The notes under the pieces are model-generated. The model was not told the origin of the DNA and ran no database searches. It saw nothing but the letters and a program-made list of their open reading frames with translations. DNA of 64,000 nt from Panopea generosa (Eukaryota > Mollusca > Bivalvia > Adapedonta > Hiatellidae): positions 46,869,228 to 46,933,227 of the forward strand of contig CM055901.1 of the NCBI GenBank assembly GCA_029582155.1, given 5' to 3'. Position numbers and translations under genes: made by a program. Positions 1 through 12,257 of the stretch are shown in pieces (the first letter of the stretch is position 1; each line of letters starts with the position of its first letter).

Positions 1-1836
1 CATTACTTTGCTTCTGGGGCCAACTGTTTGTCAATGTATGTAAAACATTACTTTGCTCCTGGGAGCAACTGCTTGTCAATGTATGTAAGACATTACTTTG
101 TTCCTGGGGGCAACTGTTTGTCAATGTATGTAAGACATTACTTTGCTCCTGGAAGCAACTGGTTGTCAATGTATGTAAGACATTACTTTGCTTCTGGGGC
201 CAACTGTTTGTCAATGTATGTAAAACATTACTTTGCTCCTGGGAGCAACTGTTTGTCAATGTATGTAAAACATTACTTTACTCCTGTGGCCAACTGTTTG
301 TCAATGGATGTAAGACATTACTTTGTTCCTGGGGGCAACTGTTTGTCAATGTATGTAAGACATTACTTTGCTCCTGGGAGCAACTGGTTGTCAATGTATG
401 TTAGACATTACTTTGCTCCTGGGAGCAACTGTTTGTCAATGTATGTAAAACATTACTTTACTCCTGTGGCCAACTGTCTGTCAATGGATGTAAGACATTA
501 CTTTGCTCCTGGGAGCAACTGTTTGTCAATGTATGTAAAACATTACTTTGCTTCTGGGGCCAACTGTTTGTCAATGTATGTAAGATATTACTTTGCTCCT
601 GGGAGCAACTGTTTGTCAATGTATGTAAAACATTACTTTGCTCCTAGGAGCAACTGTTTGTCAATGTATGTAAGACATTACTTTGCTCCTGGGGCCAACT
701 GGTTGTCAGTGTATGTAAGACATTACTTTGCTCCTGGGAGCAACTGCTTGTCAATGTATGTAAAACATTTCTTTGCTTCTGAGGCCAACTGGTTGTCAAT
801 GTATGTAAAACATTACTTTGCTCCTTGGGCCTACTGTTTGTCAATGTATGTAAGACATTAATTTGCTCCTATGAGCAACTGTTTATCAATGTATGTAAAA
901 CATTACTTTGCTCCTCGGAGCAACTGTTTGTCAATGTATGTAAGATATTACTTTGCTCCTAGGGTCAACTTTTTGTCAATGTATGTAAGACATTACTTTG
1001 CTTCTGGGGCCAACTGTTTGTCAATGTATGTAAGACATTACTTTGCTCCTGGAAGCAACTGTTTGTCAATGTATGTAAAACATTACTTTGCTCCTGGGAG
1101 CAACTGTCTGTCAATGTTTGTAAGACATTACTTTACTCCTGTGGCCAATTGGTTGTCAATGTATGTAAAACATTACTTTGCTTCTGGGGCCAACTGTTTG
1201 TCAATGTATGTAAAACATTACTTTACTTCTGGGGGCAACTGGTTGTCAATGTATGTAAGACATTACTTTGCTCCTGTGGCCAACCGGTTGTCAATGTATG
1301 TAAGACATTACTTTGCTTCTGGGGCCAACTGTTTGTCAATGTATGTAAGACATTACTTTGCTCCTGGGGCCAACTGATTGTCAATGTATGTAAGACATTA
1401 CTTTGCTCTCGGGGCCAACTGGTTGTCAATGTATGTAAGACATTACTTTGCTCCTGTGGCCAAATGGTTGTCAATGTATGTAAAACATTACTTTACTCCT
1501 GGGGCCAACTGTTTGTCAATGTATGTAAGACATTACTTTGCTTCTGGGGCCAACTGTTTGTCAATGTATGTAAAACTTTACTTTGCTCCTGGGAGCAAAT
1601 GTTTGTCAATGTATTTAAGACATTACTTTGCTCCTGGGAGCAACTGTTTGTCAATGTATGTAGGACATTACTTTGCTCCTGGGAGCAACTGTTTGTCAAT
1701 GTATGTAAAACATTACTTTGCTCCTGGGAGCAACTGTTTGTCAATGTATGTAAGACATTACTTTGCTCCTGGGAGCAACTGTTTGTCAATGTATGTAAGA
1801 CATTACTTTGCTCCTGGGGGCACCTGTTTGTCAATG
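1..1836. repeat. 45-bp tandem array, about 41 units
   Basis: Head-to-tail copies of a 45-bp unit run from the window edge, so the array probably continues to the left. The most conserved segments are TCAATGTATGTAAGACATTA and CTTTGCTCCTGGG. Units differ mainly in a GGGAGC / GGGGCC / GTGGCC block, and these variants are interspersed rather than blocked. Because 45 is a multiple of 3 and the unit lacks stops in several frames, long periodic open frames appear on both strands (for example 28-861 and 1149-1916). They break at single substitutions and have no recognisable domain, so I read the array as non-coding satellite. Confidence 0.95.
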
Positions 1837-2679
1837 AAAACAAGACACTTTGTAACTACAAGCAAAATAACTTCGTCACAGACATTAAAAGACCCAACAT
1901 TATGCTTGCCAGATAAAACTGATTCTACTTCATCGACCAATTTCTAGCAATTTCTAGCAAGCCACTTTATAGTTTTCTATTGATTACCGTATGTTTTAAT
2001 GAACCCTAGAGGCAGTAATGCTAATGATTATGATAAAAAAAGTACATGTTACCAAGGAGCTGAAGCCATTTCCTTGGAACTTAATTTTGCTGCATTCAAC
2101 CAATAGAACATAAAAACATTTGTTTTTTTTTTAATTATGGCCAAGAGGAACTTTTTTTTATATTAAATATTTGTTTCCCTTTTCAACACAACAATCTTGT
2201 GAGTGGTAAGGTCTCAAGACTTAATATAGATCACAATGATCATCGGACTAACAAAATATTTGTTTCACTCACACTTTCTTGTGTTAATCATTTCTACATT
2301 GTTACCTAATCGTTATTTTCAAACAATGTTACAAATTTTTTTCTTTTTTTTTAGGTTTTTAATACAAACAGAACTTTTCTTTGGCAGAAAAAGAACATAA
2401 TTACCATCTACAGTGACTGAATTTTCAGCTTATATTTAATGTGATATTTTCAATCATGTAGGAAATAAGACAAATGACTATTTTCAAGACTGCACAAAAA
2501 AAATCTAACCTTTCCACAACAGAATTTTCAATTCTAAGTGAGATTTAGTCAGACCAACAGTTAGAGGGCCCAGCTGTTCAAAGTACTGTTAGCTTATTGC
2601 CACTTTAATATGAATTTTCGAATAATGGTATTTTGGTATTGGATAACTTCAAGCAAACAGTTTACTGGCAATCACAATA
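1837..2679. other. unique AT-rich sequence, no gene seen
   Basis: No open frame of note, RNA gene or element ends were recognised here. It separates two satellite arrays. Confidence 0.5.
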
Positions 2680-3297
2680 AAATGTCAACATATTGGATAA
2701 TCCACTGTACTTGAAATGTCAACATATTGGATAAACCACTGTACTTGAAACATCAACATAATGGATAAATCACTGTACTTAAAATGTTAACATATTGGAT
2801 AAACCACTGTACTTGAAATGTCAACATATTGGATAAACCACTGTACTTGAAACATCAACATAATTGATAACCCACTGTACTTGAAATGTACACATATTGG
2901 ATAAACCACTGTACTTAAAATGTTAACATATTTGATAAACCACTGTACTTAAAAAGTTAACATATTGGATAAACCACTGTACTTGAAACATCAACTTATT
3001 GGATAAACCACTGTACTTGAAACATCAACATAATTGATAAACCACTGTACTTGAAACATAAACATATTGGATAAACCACTGTACTTAAAAAGTTGCCATA
3101 TTGGATAAACCACTGTACTTGAAACATCAACTTATTGGATAAACCACTGTACTTGTAATGTCAACATATTGGATAAACCACTGTACTTGAAATGTCAACA
3201 TAATTGATAAACCACTGTACTTGAAACATCAACATATTGGATAAACCACTGTACTTGTAATGTCAACATATTGGATAAACCACTGTACTTGAAATGG
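2680..3297. repeat. 34-bp tandem array, about 18 units
   Basis: The unit is about 34 bp and its core is TTGGATAAACCACTGTACTT, followed by a variable GAAATG / GAAACA / AAAATG joint. Units are 85-100% alike by eye. Stops occur in every unit, so there is no coding potential. Confidence 0.95.
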
Positions 3298-4128
3298 GAA
3301 CTTTGACCTTTACAGATACTGAACACGCAATATTAGCGTTACATTAACAAAGCTTAAAACAACTCGGCCCTGGATCTGCACTCTGCATTGTTTGCTAAGA
3401 TACCATTGACACAAACCACAAACTATGGGTGAAAATAACTAACGTTTACATCAATCTGAAATCTAGAAAACCATACATCCAGGCAGAATTTCATATTGAT
3501 ACAATTTTTATTCAGAAGTCATATTATATCCATTATTCATTTACAATCCAAATATTGGTGCCTCTGTAAACTTGGAACTATGTCTTCGAAATACGCAAGT
3601 CAAGTTTAAATTACAAAATCAAAGTGACGTTTTATTACAATTTATTAATATTCAGATAGCAGTAAACTTTGTAAAGGTTAGTTAGAATGTGCGGCCATAA
3701 AACATGCAATGAAGTTTCCAAGATCCTATGTCTCATGTTACAATAAATCCAGATAACCATGACAGAATTTTCTCTCAGTATGTTTACGACCAGCAAGATT
3801 CCTGATGTAAATATTTACAATTTTACCTGCTGTTCTAAAAATAAATCCCTGCAGTGCATTTGAAGTGTTAGAAAATTAAGCCAATATAAATATCACATTG
3901 ATCCAGGATATAGTTTACCCAGAATTATCCAGGCAATGATCTGACAGTCGATATTGGAATATATGACACATGGCTTGGATATTAGATTACACTGTCAGTG
4001 AATATGGACATATATACACACATATTGAGTTTAAAGTTTTGTATTGCATTCTATGGAATATATATATATTTTTTAAAATTTTTACATCTGCATATTATAA
4101 CTAATCATTGGTTAATTCAAATATTATA
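3298..4128. other. unique AT-rich sequence, no gene seen
   Basis: Nothing recognisable apart from simple AT-rich stretches near 4040-4090. Confidence 0.45.
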
Positions 4129-5157
4129 ACAAGAGTTGTCAGAAGACAACAAAGCTCGCTGATGGGATAAAACTCACCATCCATGCAAAGATTGAGATTG
4201 GAGGCAAACACCAAAACTTAAACACAACTTAACACAAAAGTTTAACCTGGGTGTCTACAGATGAAATATTAAGTCCAAAAAGGTCATAACTTTGCCAAAA
4301 TACAACCCCAAGTTATGGTTCTTGTCTCTGTGTGTTCCACTGATGATGGTGAACACACATAAGAAGTTTCATTTATATCTAATGAGTGTTTGCATAGAAA
4401 TCTTACCTGAAAAAAAAACAACTTTAAAAATTAAGTCCAAAAAGGGCCATAACTCTGCCAAAATACAACCCCATGTTATGGTTCTTGTCTCTGTGTGTTC
4501 CATCAATGCTGGTGAACATACATGTGAAGTTTCATTTATATCCAATGAGTGTTTGCATACAAATCTTACCTGAAAAAAAACCCCATAAAAATTAAGTCCA
4601 AAAAGGGCCATAACTCTGCCAAAATGCTACCTCGAGTTATGGTTCTTGTCTCTGTGTGTTCCAGCAATGACGATGTACACATATGGGAAGTTCCATTCAT
4701 ATCCAATAAGTGGTTACATAGATATCTTACCTGATAAAATACTTTAACCTGTAAAATTAAATCCAAAAAGGGCCATAGCTCTGCTAAAATACAATCCAGA
4801 TTTATAGTTCTTGTCTCTGTGTATTCCATCGATAGTGATGAACACACATGTGAAATTTCATTCATATCCAATGAGTGGTTGTATAGATATTTTAAACTTA
4901 AATGCAACTAAATGCAAAAGTTTAACCTGGGTGTCTAAGTCCAAAAAGAGCCTTAACTCTGCCAAAATGCAATCCATAGTTATGGTTCTTGTCTCTGTGT
5001 GTTCCACTGATGACGGTGAACACACATGCAAAGTTTCATTCATATCCAATGAGTGGTTGCATAGATATCTTAAACTTAAACACTACTAAATGCAAAAGTT
5101 TAACCTGGGTGTCTAGGTGTATAAGTCCAAAAAGGGCCATAACTCTGCCAAAATGTA

Positions 5158-6085
5158 ATCCAGAGCAGGCCTTCTAAAATAGCCGTTTTTTCGGTTTTTG
5201 GACCGATTTCTGAAGTTCAAAACCGATTTTCGTTTCAAAGGTTAATAAAAAATCGGTCCAGATATTTTCTATCAGTCCTATAAATTCTCATAAATTGCTC
5301 TTATCATGCCATACTGACCTGTGAAATAAGCCCTGCGGCAATATCATTTGACCCAATAATCCATTGTTTTGTCACCTGCTGTGCGAAATGATGTCAATTT
5401 TGACTAAACCATTAATGATATTAGGGGGAGTTTATCGGAAGAGTCTATCGCTATGTAGCACGCCTTCAATGTGTGATCAGCGACCCATAGCGTTCTGTCG
5501 GTTCATCAAAAGATTGTGTTTGCATCCGTGATTTCTTTGATATACCGCTTGCCAAAGCTGGGACGGTCGGACCGAATATTGTTTGCGTCATTTAAAATAT
5601 TTGATAAAACGTGCAGTGTTACTTGTTTGTTTCATTTGTTTTAAAAATAACTATATATACGAGCTGGTTTTGGTAATTGTACGTAGTGGCTAGCTACAGT
5701 ACAACGCATATAAAAAAATAAAAAAGTTGAATGAACCGTTACGTTGGTTTCCACGGTGATTATTTCACGCTGCTTCCGGAACTTGCGTCACTTCCGGTTC
5801 GATCGACGTTTTTTATATAATGAAAATTATTCAGTAAAGCGGAAACATAATGTCAGTCATTAAAATGTACACAATGTGATAAAGTTGGTTATAAATAATA
5901 CACAGATAAACTTGAAATAGTTCTCTATTAATGAATAAACAGAGAAAATACATGGTGCAGCTGACATGGTGGGTGGGGTATGCATATGTCATATGGTGAT
6001 TTTTTTAAAAATAAGTGCAATTCTTACGTTAGTAAAAAACCTGGACCGATTTGCATTTTGGAATTTTAGAAGGCCTGATCCAGAG
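5158..6085. repeat. 8-bp target-site duplication pair flanking the hAT element
   Basis: ATCCAGAG occurs at 5158-5165 and again at 6078-6085, directly abutting the element on both sides. Removing the element plus one copy restores the internal repeat unit seen elsewhere in the host element (for example 45966-45984), which confirms an insertion. Confidence 0.9.
5166..6077. mobile_element. non-autonomous hAT-type DNA transposon, 912 bp
   Basis: Terminal inverted repeats are CAGGCCTTCTAAAAT at the left and its exact reverse complement at the right (15 bp). The CAG...CTG ends with an 8-bp target duplication are the hAT signature. Subterminal motifs of the GGACCGATTT type occur at both ends: near 5200 and, inverted, near 5249 on the left, and near 6042 on the right. 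Clusters of this kind are usual for hAT transposase binding. There is no transposase reading frame, so it is an internally deleted or MITE-like derivative. The strand is undefined. Confidence 0.88.
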
Positions 6086-6236
6086 TTATGGTTCTTGTCT
6101 CTGTGTGTTCCATTGATGATGCTGAACACAATGCGAAGTTTCATTTATATCCAATAAGTGGTTGCATAGATATCTTAAACTTAAACGCAGAAGTTTAACC
6201 TGGGACATGTAACCAAAGATGAGAGTTTTGAGGTGA

Positions 6237-7537
6237 CACTCGGGTCCCGTTATAACAAGGTTCTTGGGGTCCACAAAACGAAAACGCATTATAAGCAGAC
6301 CGCGTTATAGCAATAATTACCTTGAAAAAAATCAATGTCATTTATTCACACCTGTCATGCCATCCGACTCTAAGTGAATGGTAATGTTTGCATTGTAATA
6401 ATTATGATACAACGCATATTAGGTTACAACAGATACACTTAGATATGTATATAATGAATACAAAAAAAAGAAAAGAAAGAAAAAAGGTTTCATGTTTTGA
6501 TCAAACTAAAATTGGCAGCCGTTTCCCTTTAACCCGAAAAAATAACCCAGTGTCTTTATAAAAAGTCACACTTCAATTTAAACTCAACGCTATTAGTGTT
6601 AAAATATTGCAAATATATATCTGAAATATTTACAGCAATAAAATAATAAAAATAAGTTTGTGTTTACGATCCAATAAGATACCCCCGATATATTAATACC
6701 TGTCAACCGCTTTGTTGCTTGATCACATGATCACTCAATAATAACAAAGTTTGCATATGGCTTCCATGTTTAGTGCATGTCAGCATTTATTGAAGCACTC
6801 GGGATTATTACAAACTGTTAATAGTCAATGCTGGCATGAATCAATCACTTAAATGGATTATATTGGCAAGTAACACAAACAGCTGTTAATCCAGACTTTT
6901 CCTGTATGCAGTGTGTACAAACTAATGCTTATGTATTGATGTATAACCTTTATTTACTTTAAAGTTATTAAATTAACAGTAATTGAATATTGGCAAAAAC
7001 TTTAATATGTTCCGCAATAAAGTATTGCGCGATGTTAACACTGAACTCCGTATACGTCTGAACAACGCCTCGAAAACGAGATCGGGTAGGAGACTTCATG
7101 ATGTTATCCGATGATTGATCGGAAACCCGAAAGTGGTCCGTTGAAAACGGCAAATGTAAACAAAAACAAAAACATGGCTTCAGAAACCCGATGTTTGTAA
7201 TAAAGAGGTTATGTAGTTAGACACTTTAGACGCATATATCTCTAAGTTATAAGTGTGTCTTCATGCTGGAAGTGTGTATTTAGGACAGGGAATTGACGGT
7301 GATATGCCAGTATAATCCCTTTAAACTATCCTATAAACCACCATGAGGCAATGGTTATAATAAATCAAAACTATTGGTTGGTTGTCATTTGATCATTCGT
7401 GCAGATTTTCAAGTTTTAAATCATGACTCCCCCCCCTCCCCACCCACCCCCTCCGCAGAAAAAATGGGAGCCAAGCAAAAACTGCGTTATAACTGAATTC
7501 GCTTTATATCAGACTGCATTAAAATGGGACCGCAGTG
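6237..7537. mobile_element. non-autonomous Tc1/mariner-like element, about 1.3 kb
   Basis: The left end reads CACTCGGGTCCCGTTATAAC. The right end, reverse-complemented, reads CACTGCGGTCCCATTTTAAT. These are imperfect inverted repeats of the CACTGCGGTCCCGTTATAAC type, and GTTATA/GTTATAAC motifs recur inside both ends (6305-6320, 7485-7500). TA follows the right end (7538-7539); the left flank is GA, so one side of a TA duplication may have mutated. A related 425-bp copy with clean TA flanks lies at 50937-51361. No transposase frame is present. Confidence 0.65.
7427..7455. other. C-rich tract (G-quadruplex potential on minus strand)
   Basis: A 29-nt stretch is almost all C with single T/A interruptions (runs of 8, 4, 3 and 5 C). 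Its complement has at least four G runs of three or more. It lies inside the mariner-like element. Confidence 0.7.
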
Positions 7538-7539
7538 TA

Positions 7540-8430
7540 CCATTATCAAATCAGGACCGTATAATATCCTTTGTCAAGGCATTTTATCCTTAAATAGACA
7601 GACCAGGGCCTGATTTGTTTTAATTGAAAACTTTCCTCACAAACAATGAAAACGATAAACTTATTGCACTACATGACAAACCTTTATGATGTAGACAATA
7701 GATAGGAGCCATGCTTGTTCATCAGAACAATGGCACAATTGCTGCGTCCTAATACCATTTTGTCACATGATGTTTTTTTCCTCAGGAAATAGCTACTGGC
7801 ATCAATTCTAAATTAATTACACTATTCTACCATTTTTCAGGGAGTCTGAAGCAAAAGTCACAAAATATTCCCATCCTAAACCAAGCAGTAATTTGTAAAT
7901 GACCATTTATCAAAGTGAATCAATACATCACATTAGAGACACAATAGGAAAGGTCTGCTCTACTAGTGCAATATAAGCAAAACACAAACATCAATCTAAA
8001 TTAGATGACGACAAGTGGTTTTCAGATAATCAATCCATCCATTTATAGCATTATTTTTGGCGACCAGTGATAAAATAAAAATTTAATTTATAATTTCATT
8101 TAGATGCCAAAATTTCTGCTTTAATAGTTTTTAATACTAATGCCAAATGTTGATGTAATACTGGCATGGCAACAGTATTGAACATATAAGATTTCTTGCT
8201 ACACATTTATAGAAATCAAGACAGTGTGTTATAATACTCCTTAAAACTTGTCAAAACAAAACCTTAGTACAGCAATGGTTTGATTTGTATTCTTTTATTT
8301 TTTCAATTCTTCATTCATATCAACATTTTGAGCAGACAATATTTTTCTGTTCAACAAGTGACTTGCATTTTCATGTTGGCAGTGCATAGATGTGTAGCAA
8401 TTTTTTTTCACTATTTTTACTTTATAGCTT
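7540..8430. other. unique sequence, no gene seen
   Basis: AT-rich, with no coding signal or element ends recognised. Confidence 0.45.
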
Positions 8431-8638
8431 TGTGTGGGTGTGAGTGGGTGTGGGGGAGGAGAGGGTGGAGAAGTGATAGGGGTAGGGGAGAGGAAGGTGG
8501 AAATGTGGTGGGGATGGGGGAATGGAGGGTGGAGATGTGATAGGGGTAGGGGAGGGGAAGGTGGAAATATGGTGGGGATGGGGGAATGGAGGGTGGAGAT
8601 GTGGTGGGGGTGGGGGAGGGATGAGGGGGGGGGGGGTG
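8431..8638 (+). repeat. G-rich degenerate tandem repeat (GGGTGGAGATGTGGTGGGG type)
   Basis: Imperfect repeats of about 34 and 68 bp are built from GGGGATGGGGGAATGGAGGG and GATAGGGGTAGGGG blocks, ending in a run of about 12 G. Many G runs of at least three lie 1-7 nt apart on the plus strand, so G-quadruplexes could form. Glycine/proline-rich open frames on both strands are compositional artefacts. Confidence 0.85.
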
Positions 8639-8887
8639 ATGGCTGTTATAGCCAGTTTCATAATTCATGTCTATAGCAACTTCAGCTGAGAGGTGGCTGT
8701 TATAACCAGTTTAATGCTCATTTATTCAATTCAGCAGTTTTTACATACTCACCTATGAACTATGTTCATACCATTTGTACAATGTGGTATCACTTGTAAG
8801 TTTTGTTTAATTATACATTAATAAATAAAGCAGATGCTATTACTTTTATAATTACACTTTCATTTACATACCAGGAATGTTTTTGAT

Positions 8888-9072
8888 GTGGATAGAGTGT
8901 TGAAGTGGATAGGGTATTGACTTGTCACGCCAGAGTTTGGGGTTTGATCCCCAACTCGACCAGATGCCTCTCAAAAAACAACACCCAGTACTGGTTCTAC
9001 CCAGGAAATGGACTCTAGCGTTTCATGAGCTTTCTTAACATTCAAGGTTACTAAGCAAATAAGTAAGTAGTA
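8888..9072 (+). mobile_element. tRNA-derived SINE, copy 1
   Basis: The head has an A-box-like GTGGATAGGGTATTG and, at 8941-8952, the B-box GGTTTGATCCCC (consensus GGTTCGANTCC). The body follows with the core AGTACTGGTTCTACCCAGG at about 8988-9006. The same core is in two other SINEs of this window (minus at 36206-36336, plus at 61360-61500), which marks one SINE superfamily. The 3' end is around a run of AAATAAGTAAGTAG. Confidence 0.75.
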
Positions 9073-11539
9073 ATCAAGAATGTATTTCTTTAATTATGTA
9101 TTAGTTACAGCACACACTTTAATCTTTCATCTTACATTCAACAAAGTAACTATAATAACTAATTAATTATGTAAGTTCAATAGTATCATACACGAAAACA
9201 TAACCTGTAACCATTTAAATATGTAACATATTGTAAATGAAATAAAAAATTCTGTATAAAAAATGGTATTCCTTTAATCAGAGAACATTAATTTACCGTC
9301 TGAAATATTGTAATTATTGACAGTTTTCTATATATGACCTTAGTAATCTTGACCTTTGAATTATATTTACTATAATCTACAAGGGTCATGGGCATGGCCA
9401 TATCTTATATGTGCAGGAAGTCATTTATTGAACTTGCTATCAAGTGATAACAATACAACAGAGACAAAGGCAGTGAAACCTATTAGATGCTTAAAACAAT
9501 TACAGTCAAGTAGAAACAATGGAAACCAGATTATATTTTATTCAACTAACAGATCAAAGGTGAAATGATGTAAACCAAAAGTGAAAATATATCCAAAAAT
9601 AACCATTTGCCAAAAACAATAACAAAGGTAAACCAATACTAACAGCAGGGAAATATAACACATCCATCTAACAGCTTAGACCTGTCTAAAGGATGCACCA
9701 TGTTTTGAATTACAGCAAGGAATGCTGGGATTACCTAATCTGTTACAGATTACAGTACTTCAAACATGCAATTTCCATCGAAACAAACCCAACTTATATA
9801 CCCTGCTAATTCATTATTCTGAAGTAACCTTTTCAAGATCAAAAAAAAAAAAAAAAAAGCCATAACATTGTTCATACAGGAAACCAGCCAAGGCAATTAG
9901 CATCCTTTAAATTCTCACCTTGATAAAAGAATGAATTTGACATAAATCTATCTACCTGAAAATGAAACCATTTAAATGTCCATTTATATGTCTACTATTA
10001 CAAGAATGTGTCTTAGGGATAACAATAAAATTACAAATGTATCGTGTCAGTAACAAGCATCTTAAGTATTAAAACATTTTATGAACAAAAAAAACTTATC
10101 ACCTTAAATACAGGTTTTTATACTTTCAGCCGGATGCAGCAGAGTCTATTATACATCAGAGGACTGTAATACATGTACCATTAAACTTGAACACCATATA
10201 ATTACAGACTTTTAATGTGTTAAAATGATGTCTAACCCCATTCAAAAAGCTCACAATTACAACCATGTATCTAGACTTGGTATTAATTACTGCAACCCTT
10301 TATCAACCTCATTTTTAGTGAAAGGCTGCTCTGCATACTAGCTGAATACATCATTGGTCTGCAGCATCACCATTAATTAAAACTGGTTAAGAAGAGATTC
10401 CACCCCTGCACAGAAATAAAAACAATAAAAATTCAAAATTCTTTTGAATCATTTTAATACAGAGGAGAAAGCACAACACCAACTTGTTTCTCCTTCTATA
10501 ATGAAACATTGCCATGATTTTTATCAGTTTGGAGTCCATGGGAGTTCAAAGAATTAATTGTCACCACACACATATAAAGACATATGACTTGCATTTACGA
10601 AAACTGTCACTACAGATAGATTCACTGGATATTTTCACCAAATCGTCTACAACTCAGACACTGTTGTAAATGTGGCGTTACTATGGTGAAGGATATGTGA
10701 TATGTAGGTCAATAACAACAGTATTACAGATTGTTGTTGTGCCAATGGTTCCAAAGAACAACACTTTGAATGCCAATGGCTCACTTATAAATGGTTGACA
10801 AAAGTTTGATAAATGTAGATTACCTTTCTTGGGTGAAAAACATCTTGCACCAATAATTATTATTCTGCAACTGCTTGTGCATCTACAAAGTTATTGAGTG
10901 GCCCTGCATATAACATCACCTTCAATTATTACCTTGTGCATTTTTGTGTTATTTTATCATACAGGTATGCATGCTGGGACTTACTTTAATTACCCTGTTT
11001 GATTTTATGATGTGATGACATGGAAAGAGTGAGGTTTTGGGCACCTGAAAACAAGATGTAAGCTCCCCATGATGGTTTGGCTACTCATGATTCCATCTAG
11101 GTGTCACCTTATAATTGATCTGATGACAGAGTGACTTTCAATCCATCCACTGGCAATGGGCCAGTTTGTCTAAGTAAATCCAATGTAGTGTTTCCTTAGA
11201 GACCATTCGCTTGTATAAAGCATGTTATTAACCCATGTGTGTCTCATGCGTTGGTACTGGCTCGATGCCAGTTATGACTCTCATGTTTTCAACTATGTAT
11301 ATTGTTGTTTTATAACATGTGACAGTAATAATATCACTGAAGGTGATGAAAACCCCAAGTTGGTGCCCTGACACATTTGTTACACCAATTTGCTGTCTGC
11401 TTTGACACACTGAACCAATTAGAGTAACTGATGTGAGTGTTGGAAGTTCAATTGTGGGGTCACAGAGGTGAAGGTTTAACACTTTACACATGAAACACAC
11501 TATTATAATAGAGTTAAGGACTACTGTCTGCCAAGAAGT
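9073..11539. other. unique AT-rich sequence, no gene seen
   Basis: Contains an A18 run at 9841-9858. The 131-codon minus-strand frame at 11228-11623 runs into the repeat at 11540 and has no domain I recognise. Nothing else is supported. Confidence 0.45.
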
Positions 11540-12257
11540 TGGGCATACAAAGGGCCATAACTCATTAAAAAATTTAATTGAGTGGAACATGCTGATGATA
11601 TGCACAACTAGGCTTGGTACCAATCAATTTTGTGAAGAGTCATTGAATACCAGCCCATGGTTGCCGAGAAACAGTGACCACAAAAAAATGTTTGACATAT
11701 TCAAAGGGCCATAACTCATTTAAAAATTATTCAGGCACAACATGCCGACGATATGCCCAACTAAGTTTGGTACCAATCACTTTTGTGAAGTGTCATTGAG
11801 TTCCAGCCAATAGTTAGCCGGAAATAGTGACCACAAAAAAATGTCTGAACAATTCAAAGGGCAGCAACTAATTGAAAAGTTATTCGGTCACAACATGCCG
11901 ACATTATGCACAACTAAGTTTGGTACTAATCACTTTTGTGAAGTGTCATTGAATTCCAGCCAATAGTTGCCCAGAAATAGTGACCACAAAAAAAATGTCT
12001 GAAAAATTCAAAGAACCATAACTCATTGAAAAATTATTCTTGCACAACTTGCCGACAATATGCACAACTAGGTTTGGTACAGGTCACCTTTGTGAAGTTT
12101 CAATGAATTCCAGCAATTTGGTTGTTGAGAAAAAGCGATCACAAAAATTGTCTACAGACAGACATACCAACCGACTGACAGAATGACGAGAGGACTCCTA
12201 TATAGCGCCCATATATACTTTGTATCTGGTGGTATAATTATTATTATTATTATTGAT
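11540..12257 (+). mobile_element. iterated repeat element with about 154-bp units, ending in (ATT)n
   Basis: Four degenerate units begin at AGGGCCATAACTCATT-like motifs (about 11550, 11704, 11856 and 12010). Each also carries GTTTGGTACCAATCA, GAAGTGTCATTGAATTCCAG and AGTGACCACAAAAAAATGT. The last unit runs into ACAGACAGACATACCAACCG and then GTGGTATAATTATTATTATT. The plan (iterated units, then an ACAGAC-rich segment, then a fixed tail) parallels the elements at 4129, 15101, 45637 and 47137. The left end is not defined. Confidence 0.65.

Larger units (their letters stand above)
4129..6204 (+). mobile_element. hairpin-headed iterated repeat element, copy 1 (interrupted by hAT)
   Basis: It starts ACAAGAGTTGTCAGAAGAC, where GTTGTC-AGAA-GACAAC is a perfect 6-bp stem. 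It then iterates a roughly 165-bp unit marked by AAAAAGGGCCATAACTCTGC and GTTCTTGTCTCTGTGTGTTC, with copies near 4274, 4436, 4597, 4763, 4934 and 5124. The sixth copy is split by the 912-bp hAT element and resumes at 6078. The same head and unit recur at 45637-47042. The right end is unclear: homology fades after TTTAACCTGGG near 6204 and the expected GAGCTAAAA terminus is absent. No protein is encoded, so any movement would need functions supplied in trans. Small open frames here are repeat by-products. Confidence 0.7.

Noticed and set aside
28..1947. Long open frames with 15-residue repeats on both strands
   Set aside because: They follow from a 45-bp period without stops, appear in several frames at once and break at single changes; no start context, domain or non-repeat extension.
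5166..6077. hAT transposase gene
   Set aside because: No frame of useful length or recognisable motif lies between the inverted ends.
11228..11623. 131-codon minus-strand frame
   Set aside because: Half lies in the iterated repeat at 11540; no domain and no splice logic.
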